From Granulicella pectinivorans (lineage in GTDB: Bacteria > Acidobacteriota > Terriglobia > Terriglobales > Acidobacteriaceae), in contig NZ_FOZL01000001.1 of assembly GCF_900114625.1 (NCBI RefSeq), positions 3,658,001-3,722,000 of the forward strand: 64,000 nt of DNA, written 5' to 3'. Under the pieces are notes generated by a model. It had not been told where the DNA came from. It did no database searches and worked only from the letters and a program-made list of their open reading frames with translations. Numbering within the stretch: position 1 is the stretch's first letter; each line of letters opens with the position of its first letter. Shown here in pieces: positions 54,013 through 63,201 of the stretch. The position numbers and the translations under genes were made by a program.

Positions 54013-55494
54013 ATGAAACCCCTAAAGACTCTTTTCCTCAATCCGCCCTCGTTCGAGAATTTTGACGGTGGCGCCAGCTCCCGCTGGCCCGCCACCCGCG
54101 AAATCGAGTCGTACTGGTATCCCGTGTGGCTCGCGTATCCGGCTGGCATGCTCGAAGGATCCAGGCTGCTCGACGCTCCGCCGCACCACGTTTCCGCGCA
54201 GGAAACCATCGAGATCGCGAAGGACTATGAGTTCCTCGTCCTCTTCACCTCGACCGTGGGCTGGCATGGGGATCATGGTCTCGCTGAAGCCATCAAGCGC
54301 GGCAACCCCTCTATCAAGATCGCCTTCGTCGGACCGCCGGTCACCACCGATCCCGACCGCGCCCTGAACGAGTGCCCCGTCATCGACTTCGTCTGCCGCC
54401 GCGAGTTTGACTTCTCCGTCGTCGAGTACGCCAACGGCAAGCCGCTCGCTGAGATCCTCGGCGTCAGCTACAAGGACGCTTCCGGCGTGATTCAGCACAA
54501 CGCCGATCGTCCTCAGGTCGAAGACCTCGACGCCATGCCCTGGGTCACCGACATCTACGCCCGCGACATGGACGTCACCAAGTACAACGTCCCGTTCCTG
54601 CTCCACCCCTACGTGTCCCTCTACTCGACCCGCGGCTGCCCCGCGCAATGCACCTTCTGCCTCTGGCCCCAGACCCTCTCCGGCCACGCCTGGCGCAAGC
54701 GGTCCACTGACGACGTCGCGGCCGAGATGAAGCACGCCAAGGAGCTCTTCCCCCACGTCAAGGAGTTCTTCTTCGACGACGACACCTTCAACATCCAGAA
54801 GGCGCGCACCATCGAGCTCTGCGCGAAGCTGAAGCCCCTCGGCCTCACTTGGTCCTGCACTTCGCGCGTCACCACCGACCGCGACACCCTCAAGGCCATG
54901 AAGGAAGCCGGCTGCCGCCTGCTCATCGTCGGCTTCGAGTCCGGCGATCCCCAGATCCTCAAGAACATCAAGAAGGGTGCCACCGTAGAGCGCGCACGCG
55001 ACTTCGTCAAGGACTGCCACGACCTCGGACTCATCATCCACGCCGACTTCATCCTCGGTCTGCCCGGTGAAACCAAGGAGTCCATCCGCAACACGATCGA
55101 GTTCGCCAAGCAGCTCGACTGCGAGACCATTCAGGTCTCCGTCGCGCACGCCTTCCCGGGCACGGAGTTCTACGACTACGCTGCCAAGAACGGCTTCATC
55201 ACCAACGACGTCATGGCCGACACCGGCGGACACCAGATGGCGCACATCGAGTACCCCGGCGTGCCCGCTGAGTACGTCATGGAGATGGTCCACCGCTTCT
55301 ATGACGAGTACTACTTCCGCCCCAAGGCCGCAGCTCGCGTCGTCTGGAAGGCCATCGTGAACCGCGATGTCCCTCGTCTGTACGTCGAGGCGAAGAGCTT
55401 CATGAAGCTCCGCGCCCAGCGCAACAAGGCGAGCCGTCTGAAGAAGGAAGAGAACGCCCTCAAGGCGCAGGAATCCGTCAGCATGAACGCGTAA
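54013..55494 (+). CDS. hpnJ: Hopanoid radical SAM protein HpnJ
   Basis: 493 residues. The N-terminal B12-binding-like domain has TLFLNPPSFENFDGGASSR and ESYWYPVWLAYPAGM. The radical SAM CxxxCxxC is CPAQCTFC near residues 209-216. In other bacteria HpnJ forms the bacteriohopanetetrol cyclitol ether by ring contraction of an amino-sugar hopanoid. Its usual neighbours hpnI and hpnK are not in this window, so the chemistry may need genes elsewhere. AAGG precedes the ATG. A perfect terminator follows. Confidence 0.92.
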   Translation: MKPLKTLFLNPPSFENFDGGASSRWPATREIESYWYPVWLAYPAGMLEGSRLLDAPPHHVSAQETIEIAKDYEFLVLFTSTVGWHGDHGLAEAIKRGNPSIKIAFVGPPVTTDPDRALNECPVIDFVCRREFDFSVVEYANGKPLAEILGVSYKDASGVIQHNADRPQVEDLDAMPWVTDIYARDMDVTKYNVPFLLHPYVSLYSTRGCPAQCTFCLWPQTLSGHAWRKRSTDDVAAEMKHAKELFPHVKEFFFDDDTFNIQKARTIELCAKLKPLGLTWSCTSRVTTDRDTLKAMKEAGCRLLIVGFESGDPQILKNIKKGATVERARDFVKDCHDLGLIIHADFILGLPGETKESIRNTIEFAKQLDCETIQVSVAHAFPGTEFYDYAAKNGFITNDVMADTGGHQMAHIEYPGVPAEYVMEMVHRFYDEYYFRPKAAARVVWKAIVNRDVPRLYVEAKSFMKLRAQRNKASRLKKEENALKAQESVSMNA

Positions 55495-55507
55495 CCGAAA
55501 CCGTTAC

Positions 55508-55545
55508 AAAGCGGGGACAGCCACCAGGCTGTCCCCGCTTTTCTT
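55508..55545 (+). terminator. Rho-independent terminator after hpnJ
   Basis: A perfect 15-bp GC-rich stem (55508-55522 and 55527-55541) with a 4-nt ACCA loop and T-rich flank, 14 nt after the stop of hpnJ. Confidence 0.9.
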
Positions 55546-55595
55546 TGCCTGCACCTCGCCTCCCCCATACCTTTTGTCATCCACCCATACACCTT

Positions 55596-55617
55596 GTCAT
55601 TCTGAGCGCAGCGAAGA
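55596..55617. repeat. TCATTCTGAGCGCAGCGAAG element
   Basis: One copy of an interspersed repeat whose core (CATTCTGAGCG-AGCGAAG) I recall in intergenic DNA of Acidobacteria and other phyla. A degenerate GAGCGAAGCGAGA follows about 80 nt later. The rest of 55546-55779 shows nothing else. Only one full copy was noticed here, so the repeat nature is from general knowledge. Confidence 0.5.
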
Positions 55618-55779
55618 CCCCGCGTATTCAAGTGACGCCACAGAATTTCCGAGGAGCTCCAACTCTTCCCCATCCGTACCGAGCGAAGCGAGACCGTTCT
55701 CCCTCACCCGCAACAAAGACGTCCCCAAACCAAACAGAAATCCCTTTCCCCGCTCTCCCATCCGCGCTACACTCCCCGC

Positions 55780-56217
55780 ATGCGCTTTCGCTCCAAACTC
55801 GGCCTCGCCTTCTGGCTCAACTTCTTCACCTGCTCCCTCTGGATCAGCACCGCCACCATGTCGATCCGCAGGCATCCTCGCAGCGATGTGGTCTCCTTGC
55901 AATGGATCTGCGCCATCACCTACCTGCTCCTCGTCCTGCTCAACGCAGCCCAGTACATCTTCACCTGGTGGGACATCCGCGAGACCGGCCTCTTCGAGCG
56001 CCGCTTCTGGACCACCAAATCCATCCCATGGAGCGAGATCGCCCGCATCCGCCCCTGGCAGCCCTATAAGCGCGCCATCCCCAACACCATCGAGATCATG
56101 TACCACCGCGATCCTCCCCTCTCCGACGGCGGGAGCCTCATCGCAAATCCTGCCAGCATCCCCCAGTTCCTCGAAGCCCTGCAAACTCGCGCCCCGCGCG
56201 CCGTCTACGACCTCTAA
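55780..56217 (+). CDS. Small membrane protein, PH-domain-like
   Basis: 145 residues with two N-terminal membrane segments (FWLNFFTCSLWISTATM and WICAITYLLLVLLNAAQYI). The C-terminal part (ETGLFERRFWTTKSIPWSEIARIRPWQPY) resembles bacterial PH-like domains that follow two transmembrane helices. Function unknown. It lies between hpnJ and two EamA genes on the same strand. Confidence 0.68.
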   Translation: MRFRSKLGLAFWLNFFTCSLWISTATMSIRRHPRSDVVSLQWICAITYLLLVLLNAAQYIFTWWDIRETGLFERRFWTTKSIPWSEIARIRPWQPYKRAIPNTIEIMYHRDPPLSDGGSLIANPASIPQFLEALQTRAPRAVYDL

Positions 56218-56252
56218 GCGCATCGCCCCCACATCTTCTAAAATCGTAGAAG

Positions 56253-56690
56253 ATGAAACACCGCCTCGCCCCCTCCCAATACGCCGTCCTGTTAGCCGTA
56301 GTCCTCACCGCCTCCTTCGGCGACGCCCTCCTCTCAAGAGGCATGGCCCAGGTAGGCCCCGCCGACCTCCACCACCTCACCCTCCTCCTCCACGCCCTCA
56401 CGAACCCCAACATCGTCGTCGGAATCTTCCTCCTCATCGGTTTCTTCGCCTGTTACATGACCGCTCTCTCCTGGGCCGACCTCACCTTCGTCATGCCCGC
56501 GACCGCCTTTGGCAACGTCGTCATCGCCCTCATCAGCCGCTTCATGCTGCATGAGCACCTCAGCCTCTCCCGCTGGTTCGGCATCCTCCTTCTCACATCT
56601 GCCGTGGGCTTCGTCGCCAATTCCCCCGCCCGCACCGACCGCGACAACCCGCTACAAGACACAGGCAAAGCCCCCGGGGTGGCCATCTAA
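56253..56690 (+). CDS. EamA-family transporter, half-size
   Basis: 145 residues with four hydrophobic segments (AVLLAVVLTASFGDALLS, LLLHALTNPNIVVGIFLLIG, ALSWADLTFVMPATAFGNVV, WFGILLLTSAVGFVAN). It is half the usual EamA length. Half-size DMT proteins pair as heterodimers, like ArnE/ArnF. The stop overlaps the next half-transporter by one base (TAATG). Confidence 0.8.
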   Translation: MKHRLAPSQYAVLLAVVLTASFGDALLSRGMAQVGPADLHHLTLLLHALTNPNIVVGIFLLIGFFACYMTALSWADLTFVMPATAFGNVVIALISRFMLHEHLSLSRWFGILLLTSAVGFVANSPARTDRDNPLQDTGKAPGVAI

Positions 56691-57082
56691 TGCACCCCAC
56701 AACATCACGCCTCGTCTCCTGGTCCTGCATCGCCGTTGTAGCCGCCCTAGCCATTGCCGGCGAAGTCCTCATCGCCGCCGCCATGCGTCAGATCGGCGAT
56801 CTCGACGACATCCGCACCAAATCCGGACTCCCCGGAGCCATCCGCACCGTGATCAGCAATCCAACCTTCATCGTCGGCGGCACCTGCATGGCGCTGAACT
56901 TCTTCGCCATGCTCTTCACCCTGTCGCTGGTCGATCTCTCTCTCGCCGCCCCCGGCATCGCGAGCTTCAACTACGTGGGCAACGCCATTGCCGCCCGCCT
57001 CTTCCTCCGCGAAAACGTAGACCGCCGCCGCTGGCTGGCCGTCCTCTTCGTCGCCGCGGGCGTCTATCTGTTGGCAAGATAG
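56690..57082 (+). CDS. EamA-family transporter, half-size partner
   Basis: 130 residues with four hydrophobic segments (CIAVVAALAIAGEVLIAAAM, NPTFIVGGTCMALNFFAMLF, LVDLSLAAPGIASFNYVGNA, WLAVLFVAAGVYLLA). Its ATG shares one base with the upstream stop, so the two are made together and may form a two-subunit transporter. A palindromic element follows directly. Confidence 0.78.
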   Translation: MHPTTSRLVSWSCIAVVAALAIAGEVLIAAAMRQIGDLDDIRTKSGLPGAIRTVISNPTFIVGGTCMALNFFAMLFTLSLVDLSLAAPGIASFNYVGNAIAARLFLRENVDRRRWLAVLFVAAGVYLLAR

Positions 57083-57123
57083 CGGGTGCCCCAGGTCTCG
57101 CTTCTGAGAATTGGGGCACCCGC
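57082..57123. repeat. GGGTGCCCCA palindromic element / terminator
   Basis: A 12-bp inverted repeat (57082-57093 and 57112-57123) with an inner TCTC/GAGA pair and hexanucleotide loop lies between convergent genes. The GGTGCCCCAGGTCTCGC...GGGGCACC form recurs in Acidobacteria intergenic DNA, from memory. It probably ends transcripts from both sides. Confidence 0.6.
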
Positions 57124-57133
57124 CGCAGACACG

Positions 57134-58471
57134 TTACACAAAACCCAAATTATTGGTTGCAAAGCTTCCTATATTCGGGAAGATCGTCGGCAACTGCGCC
57201 GCGCTCACCCCAAACCACTGCGCCAACGTAGCCGCATACTGCGCACTCGCCGTCGTCGGAACCCACCGTCCATTCGACCCCGAGTCATCCGGCCCGCCAA
57301 GCGCCAGCGTTGGAAACGTCCCATACATCTTCCCGCCCTTCACTGCGCCACCCATCACGATATGGTGCGATCCCCACGCATGGTCGCTCCCTGTATTCGA
57401 GTTCGGCTGGAACGTCCGCGAGAAGTCCGACATCGTAAACTGCGTCACCTGGTTCGCCACCGACAGCTCCTGCGTCGCCGCATAAAAGGCCGCCATCGCC
57501 GGGCTCAACTGCGCCAGCAAAGCTCCCTGCAGCGCCACCTGATTCTGGTGGGTGTCGAAGTTCCCCACCCCCGCGAAGAAGATCTGCCGCGACACTCCCA
57601 GCGCCGCCCGCACCTGGATGATCTGCGCGATCTGCTTCAACTGCGCGCCAATGCCGGTAGCCGGAAACACCGTCTGCAAAGGCGTCACCGACTGCACCGC
57701 GTCGGACAGCGTCTTCGCATACCCATACGCGTTGGTCATAATCCCCTGGTCCGCCTGCACCAGCGAAAGCCCCGAGCTGAACGTCAGCAAAGCCTGGGCC
57801 GTAGCCTGCTGCGCCGCACACTCCGTCGTACCCTCGCTGCATTGCGCGTTGAATACATTGCCCGTGCTCACAGACACCGGCGTACTCTTCACCCCGTTGC
57901 AAAACACCGTATCGCCGGCTACCGAGGTAATCATCGGCACCTTCCCATTCGGGTTGAACGCGACATTCGTGAGGTCCGCAATCCGCCCCGCCCAACCCGT
58001 GGCAGCCGAAGAACTCTGCGAGGCATTCTGCCACTCCAACTGTTGGTCGGTATGGGAAAACAGGTTCACTGGAAGCACCTGACCCGCGAGATACTGCGCC
58101 CTGGTCGTCGGCTGCACGAGCGTTCCGACATTGGTAACCATCGCTGTTACATTCGCGTTGAACAGCGTGGCAATATCCGGCAGGTTCGCGTTGAGAGCAA
58201 AGTTCGGCGCCGCACCCAACTGGATCAGCGAACTCTGCGGGAGCGCCAGGGGACCGCGCACCGAAGCATAATTCGCGTAACCCGAAGTATCGAACTGCAC
58301 CAGCATATTGTTCGCATCGTTCCCGCCATAGAGGAAGATGCAGACCAGCGCCTTATAGTCGGTTGAGTTTTGTGCCAGCGCATTCAACGCGCCGAACGGC
58401 CTCAGTCCGGCGGCATTCCCTGCCGCGGCCAGCGATGCGTACTTGATAAAACTTCTGCGGTTCACGCCCAT
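57134..58471 (-). CDS. DUF1501 protein with Tat signal
   Basis: 445 residues. The twin-arginine signal is VNRRSFIKYASLAAAGNA. The body has the family's FLYGGNDANNMLVQ near the start and HTDQQLEWQN, VGNFDTHQNQ, FTMSDFSRTF and DHAWGSHHIVMGGAV later, which mark the DUF1501 (sulfatase/alkaline phosphatase-like) superfamily. Function is not established. It follows a DUF1800 gene by 30 nt, the usual pairing for these two families. Confidence 0.9.
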   Translation of the reverse strand: MGVNRRSFIKYASLAAAGNAAGLRPFGALNALAQNSTDYKALVCIFLYGGNDANNMLVQFDTSGYANYASVRGPLALPQSSLIQLGAAPNFALNANLPDIATLFNANVTAMVTNVGTLVQPTTRAQYLAGQVLPVNLFSHTDQQLEWQNASQSSSAATGWAGRIADLTNVAFNPNGKVPMITSVAGDTVFCNGVKSTPVSVSTGNVFNAQCSEGTTECAAQQATAQALLTFSSGLSLVQADQGIMTNAYGYAKTLSDAVQSVTPLQTVFPATGIGAQLKQIAQIIQVRAALGVSRQIFFAGVGNFDTHQNQVALQGALLAQLSPAMAAFYAATQELSVANQVTQFTMSDFSRTFQPNSNTGSDHAWGSHHIVMGGAVKGGKMYGTFPTLALGGPDDSGSNGRWVPTTASAQYAATLAQWFGVSAAQLPTIFPNIGSFATNNLGFV

Positions 58472-58501
58472 GTGCACCCCCCATTGTTCCAAGCTCAAGT
58501 C

Positions 58502-60673
58502 CTAGTGCAGAACCTTGTACTGCGGCGACGTGATAATCAGATAGGTGGCAACGCGCACCCTCTGACCCATGTCGGTAAGCCCCGCGATGTGGTTGATAAT
58601 CGCGGTCCGCATCGTCGCGGGCATCTGCCCATGCATGAAAACGATTCCGAGTGAGTCGACCAGGTTCGCCGGGTTTGCTGCCGTCAGTCCAAGTCCGCTC
58701 GTCGCCGATAGATTCCCTGTAAATCCACTGATGCGGTTGTAGACCACGTTGTCCGCGAGCGTCAGCCGCAACATCCCTGTAGCGGTGTTCTCCTGTCCAA
58801 ACTCCGGAGCATTGATCGTCGAATCGGGAATCACATAGTCCGGAGGAAAGAAGTTGAAGACGCTCCCCGCCGCATAGGGTCTTTCGTTCAACGTCGCAGA
58901 ATAATTGCCCAGTGCAGAGTAGTCACCCACCGAACTCGAGTTCACAAAGCCAAGACCCCGGATCACATTCGCGACATACAGGATTCCCTCGCGCAGGTGC
59001 CCGCCCTCAGCACCCTCGTTCGTGTCTCCCGCCCTGGCTTCACTGTCGGTCAGAATGGCCTTGATGACAGCCTGCATATCGCCGCGCACCCCGTTGCCGT
59101 TGTTCGCGAAAACAGCCGCCACACGCGACACATACGCCCCGCTCGGATTGCTCGCGACGAGATGCTGGATCAACTGCCGGCAGACGAACGGCCCTACATT
59201 CGGATGGCTGAAGAGGTTCGCCAACGCGCCTGTCAGGTCCTGCTGGGAAGTTCCGCCGGCAGACAGTACCGTGCCGTTCAGAAGCATCTTCGCCGTCGTA
59301 TCGTGCGCGCTTTCGACCGCCACCATGGGCAACGCATAGTTCGCCGTGTTGTTCGGAAACTTCGTCGGAACCCCACCCGCCGCCGTGGCATAGGTCCATC
59401 CCGTATAAGCGCGGGCGAACGCCTGCACCTGCGCCTCCGTGTACGTCGGTATGGGATTCCCCGTGCTATCCAGTTGCGGCGTCCCATCCTGGTTCAGCAG
59501 GTTCAGACCCACCGAAAACAACTGCATCTCTTCCCGCGCGAAGTTCTCATTCGCAATCTGCCCGTTTCCCGGCTTGTTGCTTTGTAGCATGTTCAGATAG
59601 CCGCCCATAGCGGTCGAAACCGTCACGTCCTTCATGATCGTCGCAAAGTTAGAAAACGCGTCTGTCGCCAGCATGTTCTGGTACGTCACGACGGACTGCG
59701 CGTTCACAGAATTGGTCGACACAACGAAGATCTCCGCGAGCGCAAGAGCCACGCGCTGCCGCAGCTGGTCAGGCCCAGTCAGCGCAGCCTGCCACCACTC
59801 CGACTGCTCACACGGCGTCAGGTTCGTCGCGGTGCAGATGGCCTTGGGGGCCAGAGACAACGCAGGCAGAAGCGTCGGAGCCGTGTTGAACTGCTCCGTC
59901 AGGTACGCGCCGATCCCGACGGTCTGCACATGCTGAATATCGGCGAGGGTCGGTCCGAAGGTCGCCTGGTCAAGAAGCCTCGCGGCCGCCGTCAACGACG
60001 CGGCAACCGAGGTCACCGAGGCCTGCACCGTCGCAGAGCTGCTCGATCCCGGGTCAGGATTCACGACCGTAACCGGTACCGTTGCCGCACCCGCTGTTAG
60101 CGTGATGCCGGCCTGCAGCTCCGTCGGAGAAACGTACGTCGTCATGACCGCGGCACCGTTAATCTGGATCGTCGCCCCAGAAGCGAAGTTCGCACCAACG
60201 ACGTCGAGCAGGTAGGAGGTTCCCGGGGAGGTCTGAGTCGCAGTCCCGGCAGTAACCGATGGAACGGGATTCCAGATGGCCTCGCTCACCGATCCTGAAG
60301 CCGTCGGCGACGCCACACTCGCCGCCGAGATCGTCACGGGATTCGTGCCGGGCAGGCTAAGCGGAGGCGTATACACGCCCGCCGTCGAGATCGTCCCCGT
60401 AGCCGCAGCCCCTCCGGCAACTCCATTCACCTTCCAAGTTACGGCGCTGTTGGTGGTGTTCGTCACGGTCGCGACAAACTGCACCGTCGAACCAAGCCTC
60501 ACCGAACTCGCCCCGCTCACGGAAACCGTCACGGCAGAACTCGTCGGTGTCGAACTGCTCGATCCGGACGAACCGCTGCACCCGGCCAACCCAAGAGAAG
60601 CCAACCCGCACATGCTCAGCCGTGCCACCCATACGCCCTTGTTCGTCAAAGCGACCTCCACAAACGACCGCAT
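58502..60673 (-). CDS. DUF1800 lipoprotein with Ig-like domains
   Basis: 723 residues. A lipobox (LGLAGC, Cys32) is followed by Ser-rich spacer, two Ig/IPT-like domains (ASSVRLGSTVQFVATVTN; SYLLDVVGANFASGATIQING) and the DUF1800 domain from about 240 (LLDQATFGPTLADIQHVQ, NFAREEMQLFSVG, TGDTNEGAEGGHLREG-like, FFPPDYVIPDS). It is exported and probably surface-exposed. GAGGGAAAG precedes the ATG at 60673. The function of the DUF1800/DUF1501 pair is unknown. Confidence 0.87.
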   Translation of the reverse strand: MRSFVEVALTNKGVWVARLSMCGLASLGLAGCSGSSGSSSSTPTSSAVTVSVSGASSVRLGSTVQFVATVTNTTNSAVTWKVNGVAGGAAATGTISTAGVYTPPLSLPGTNPVTISAASVASPTASGSVSEAIWNPVPSVTAGTATQTSPGTSYLLDVVGANFASGATIQINGAAVMTTYVSPTELQAGITLTAGAATVPVTVVNPDPGSSSSATVQASVTSVAASLTAAARLLDQATFGPTLADIQHVQTVGIGAYLTEQFNTAPTLLPALSLAPKAICTATNLTPCEQSEWWQAALTGPDQLRQRVALALAEIFVVSTNSVNAQSVVTYQNMLATDAFSNFATIMKDVTVSTAMGGYLNMLQSNKPGNGQIANENFAREEMQLFSVGLNLLNQDGTPQLDSTGNPIPTYTEAQVQAFARAYTGWTYATAAGGVPTKFPNNTANYALPMVAVESAHDTTAKMLLNGTVLSAGGTSQQDLTGALANLFSHPNVGPFVCRQLIQHLVASNPSGAYVSRVAAVFANNGNGVRGDMQAVIKAILTDSEARAGDTNEGAEGGHLREGILYVANVIRGLGFVNSSSVGDYSALGNYSATLNERPYAAGSVFNFFPPDYVIPDSTINAPEFGQENTATGMLRLTLADNVVYNRISGFTGNLSATSGLGLTAANPANLVDSLGIVFMHGQMPATMRTAIINHIAGLTDMGQRVRVATYLIITSPQYKVLH

Positions 60674-60880
60674 CTTTCCCTCACGATCCCGAGGGCTCAT
60701 GCGCTCCGTTTCGATAGAAATTTAAGCTTCAGGGCGAAGGCAGGAAGGAACACGTCTGGGCCCGGAAACGCGTGCGTACCAGTACCAAACCTAGCGGCAT
60801 CAGTAAGTTGCGTAGAAAAATTTAATTATTGGCATCAACCGCAAACCCCCCGCAGCTTTGGGACAGAAGCATGCCGCTGA

Positions 60881-62266
60881 CTACGCGAACAGACGCATGA
60901 ACCCTTCCGCATCCGGCTCCGCCATCAGAAACCGATCGCGTTCGCCGACGACTTCCCCCGCAGCCAGCCTTCCGCTCCGCGCCGCCCCCTCCATCGTGGA
61001 AGGCCAGTCCGTAGCTGTCCAATCCCCCGCCAGGTAGAACCCATCCAACCCGGTCCTCTGGCCAGGCCGCACCGCATCCAGCCCCGGAGTCACCGAAAAT
61101 GTCGCCCGTGCTTCCTTCAGGATGCCGCTCTTCAGCAGCTTCGCCTCCCGCACCCCGGGGAAAAACCGCGCCAGCTCCACCAGTGCAGGCTCCAGAATCT
61201 CCGCACGGCTCATGGGCAGCTCCGTCTTCGATCCGGCGATTACCAGTTCGACATAACTCCCTCCACCCGTCCCGCGAATCCGGGACTTGTGAAAGAACCA
61301 CTGGATCGTCGTATCCAATAACCACGCATGGTCGAGCGTCGTGATCTCCCGATCGTACCAAAGCAGAATGGAGATAAACGGCGCATGCACAAAGCGCCCC
61401 ATCGTCTCCAGCAGCTCCGTCCGCACCTCCTCGCCACCCTGCAACGACATGCCGCGAACCAGCTTTGTCGTCTGTTCGAACGGCAGCGCCAGCACGACGT
61501 CATCCGCAACAAAAGTCTTCGCTCCCGCGGCGATTACCCAGCGACCATCCGGCCCCTGCGTCAGGCCCTCCACGCTGGTCCCGAGCTCCACCCGCCCCCC
61601 CTGTGCCTCGATGCGCGCCACGCCGGCGCCATAGAACTCACTCAGCGGAACGGTAGGAATCCCTAACTTACCGCCGTATGCCGTCTTCAGAAACAGCTCG
61701 TAGAAAACCTTGCCGCCATACTTCATGGAGCAGTTGTCGGACGAGTCATTCAGCGTAGCCAGCACGATCGGCTCCCAGAAGTGCCGGATCGCCCCCGCCG
61801 TCTGCCCCGTCCGCTTGTACCAATCCGCGATCGACCCGGCATCCGGCTCATGATTGCCTCGCGCGAAACCCAGCAAGCCACGTGCAATCGAAGCCTTATC
61901 CGCCAGCGTCAGCATACTCGCCTTCGCGAAGCTCGCCGCATAGTGCAGCGGAGCCGGCAAGCCGCTCAACGCAATCGTACTGGCCCGCCCGCCCGGCTCC
62001 AGAAAGGTCTGCTCGTCGTACCAGCGAATCTTTCCATCGAGTCCGGCGTCATGACAGAAGTCGATCAGGTTGGTGCAGCAGCCAAGCAACACATGCTGCG
62101 AGTCGACCGTCTCCTCGAGCGCCGGATGCTTGTACGAGTAAGCTCGCCCGCCCACGAACTCGCGGCGCTCCAGCAGCGTCACGCGCTCTCCCGCCTTCAC
62201 CAGGGCGCTCGCGGCATTCAAACCGGACACACCCGCCCCAACGACAATGATCTCCCGCCCGCTCAA
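60881..62266 (-). CDS. hpnE: Hopanoid-associated FAD desaturase HpnE
   Basis: 461 residues. The FAD-binding loop is IIVVGAGVSGLNAASALVKAG, followed by LLERREFVGGRAYSY, characteristic of HpnE/phytoene-desaturase-like enzymes. The C-terminal flavin motif is LDGFYLAGDWTATDWPSTMEGA. HpnE reduces/dehydrogenates hydroxysqualene to squalene. The start is a TTG overlapping the HpnD stop as TTGA. A longer frame to 62728 runs inside hpnD in another frame and is not real protein. Confidence 0.93.
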   Translation of the reverse strand: MSGREIIVVGAGVSGLNAASALVKAGERVTLLERREFVGGRAYSYKHPALEETVDSQHVLLGCCTNLIDFCHDAGLDGKIRWYDEQTFLEPGGRASTIALSGLPAPLHYAASFAKASMLTLADKASIARGLLGFARGNHEPDAGSIADWYKRTGQTAGAIRHFWEPIVLATLNDSSDNCSMKYGGKVFYELFLKTAYGGKLGIPTVPLSEFYGAGVARIEAQGGRVELGTSVEGLTQGPDGRWVIAAGAKTFVADDVVLALPFEQTTKLVRGMSLQGGEEVRTELLETMGRFVHAPFISILLWYDREITTLDHAWLLDTTIQWFFHKSRIRGTGGGSYVELVIAGSKTELPMSRAEILEPALVELARFFPGVREAKLLKSGILKEARATFSVTPGLDAVRPGQRTGLDGFYLAGDWTATDWPSTMEGAARSGRLAAGEVVGERDRFLMAEPDAEGFMRLFA

Positions 62267-63201
62267 CGAGCCCCCTTCAGCCGCCGCGCCATCCTCGCGC
62301 CCTGCGCCAGGATCCACAGCTTCTGCACCGTAGGCAGACTCACCCGCTCGCTCACCGGATATCCCTTCGCAGCAATCTTCTCCAGCAACTTCCGGTAGAT
62401 CGTCACCATCACCCAAAGCGCCGCGCGGCTGTCGGCATCGATCATCGGCAGCAGCGCCTCGGCGGACTTGTAGTACTCCTTCGCCCTCTCCCCCTCGCAC
62501 CGCACCAGGAACTTCACCCCACGCCCCACAATGCCCTGCTCCGTCGCGATGACAATCTGCTCGACGTCTGCTCCAGCCTTCTTCATGTCGTCCAGCGGCA
62601 GATACACCCTTCCCCGCTCGGCATCCTCCTTCACATCGCGCAGGATGTTCGTGAGTTGAAACGCAATCCCGGTCTCTTCGGCCAGCTTCTCCGCCGCTGG
62701 ATCCGAATACCCAAATACTTTGATACAAACTAGCCCAACCACTGAAGCCACCAGGTAGCAGTAACGATAGAGCCCCTCGAAGGTCTCATATACCTGGTAC
62801 GTCGTTACGCCCTCGTCCGCAGAAGTCACGCCGATTCCGGCGACGCCCTCCTGCTCTGCCTCGAGATCCAGCGTCGTTCCACGCACCAGATCCTCCAGCA
62901 ACTCGTCCGAGATCGCGAACCGCGTCTGCGCATCGCTCAGCGCGATAAACACCGGATCGTCGGTCGCCCCACCCGAGCGAGCCGCACGCCACGCCCCCAG
63001 CCAAGCCGCCATCGCCACACGCCGGGCCTCCAGCGTGATCGCCTCATCATCGGCAAGATCATCCGCCTTGCGCATAAACGCATACACCGCGCACATCGCG
63101 TCGCTCTTGGCCTGCGGAAGCACCCGGAACGAGTAATAGAAGTTCTTCGCCTCACGTTTGGCGATCACCCTGCACGCTGCGTACGCTGCCTCTACGGTCA
63201 C
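62263..63201 (-). CDS. hpnD: Presqualene diphosphate synthase HpnD
   Basis: 312 residues, the squalene/phytoene synthase fold. Both Asp-rich motifs are present: MRKADDLADDE and LTNILRDVKEDAERGRVYLP. HpnD joins two farnesyl diphosphates into presqualene diphosphate. The GTG at 63201 overlaps the HpnC stop (GTGA) and is favoured over GTG 63231. The TGA is shared with the TTG of hpnE. Confidence 0.93.
   Translation of the reverse strand: MTVEAAYAACRVIAKREAKNFYYSFRVLPQAKSDAMCAVYAFMRKADDLADDEAITLEARRVAMAAWLGAWRAARSGGATDDPVFIALSDAQTRFAISDELLEDLVRGTTLDLEAEQEGVAGIGVTSADEGVTTYQVYETFEGLYRYCYLVASVVGLVCIKVFGYSDPAAEKLAEETGIAFQLTNILRDVKEDAERGRVYLPLDDMKKAGADVEQIVIATEQGIVGRGVKFLVRCEGERAKEYYKSAEALLPMIDADSRAALWVMVTIYRKLLEKIAAKGYPVSERVSLPTVQKLWILAQGARMARRLKGAR

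Noticed and set aside
54022..55293. Reverse-strand open frame of 423 codons opposite hpnJ.
   Set aside because: hpnJ is certain on the forward strand; the antisense frame reflects GC-rich third positions.
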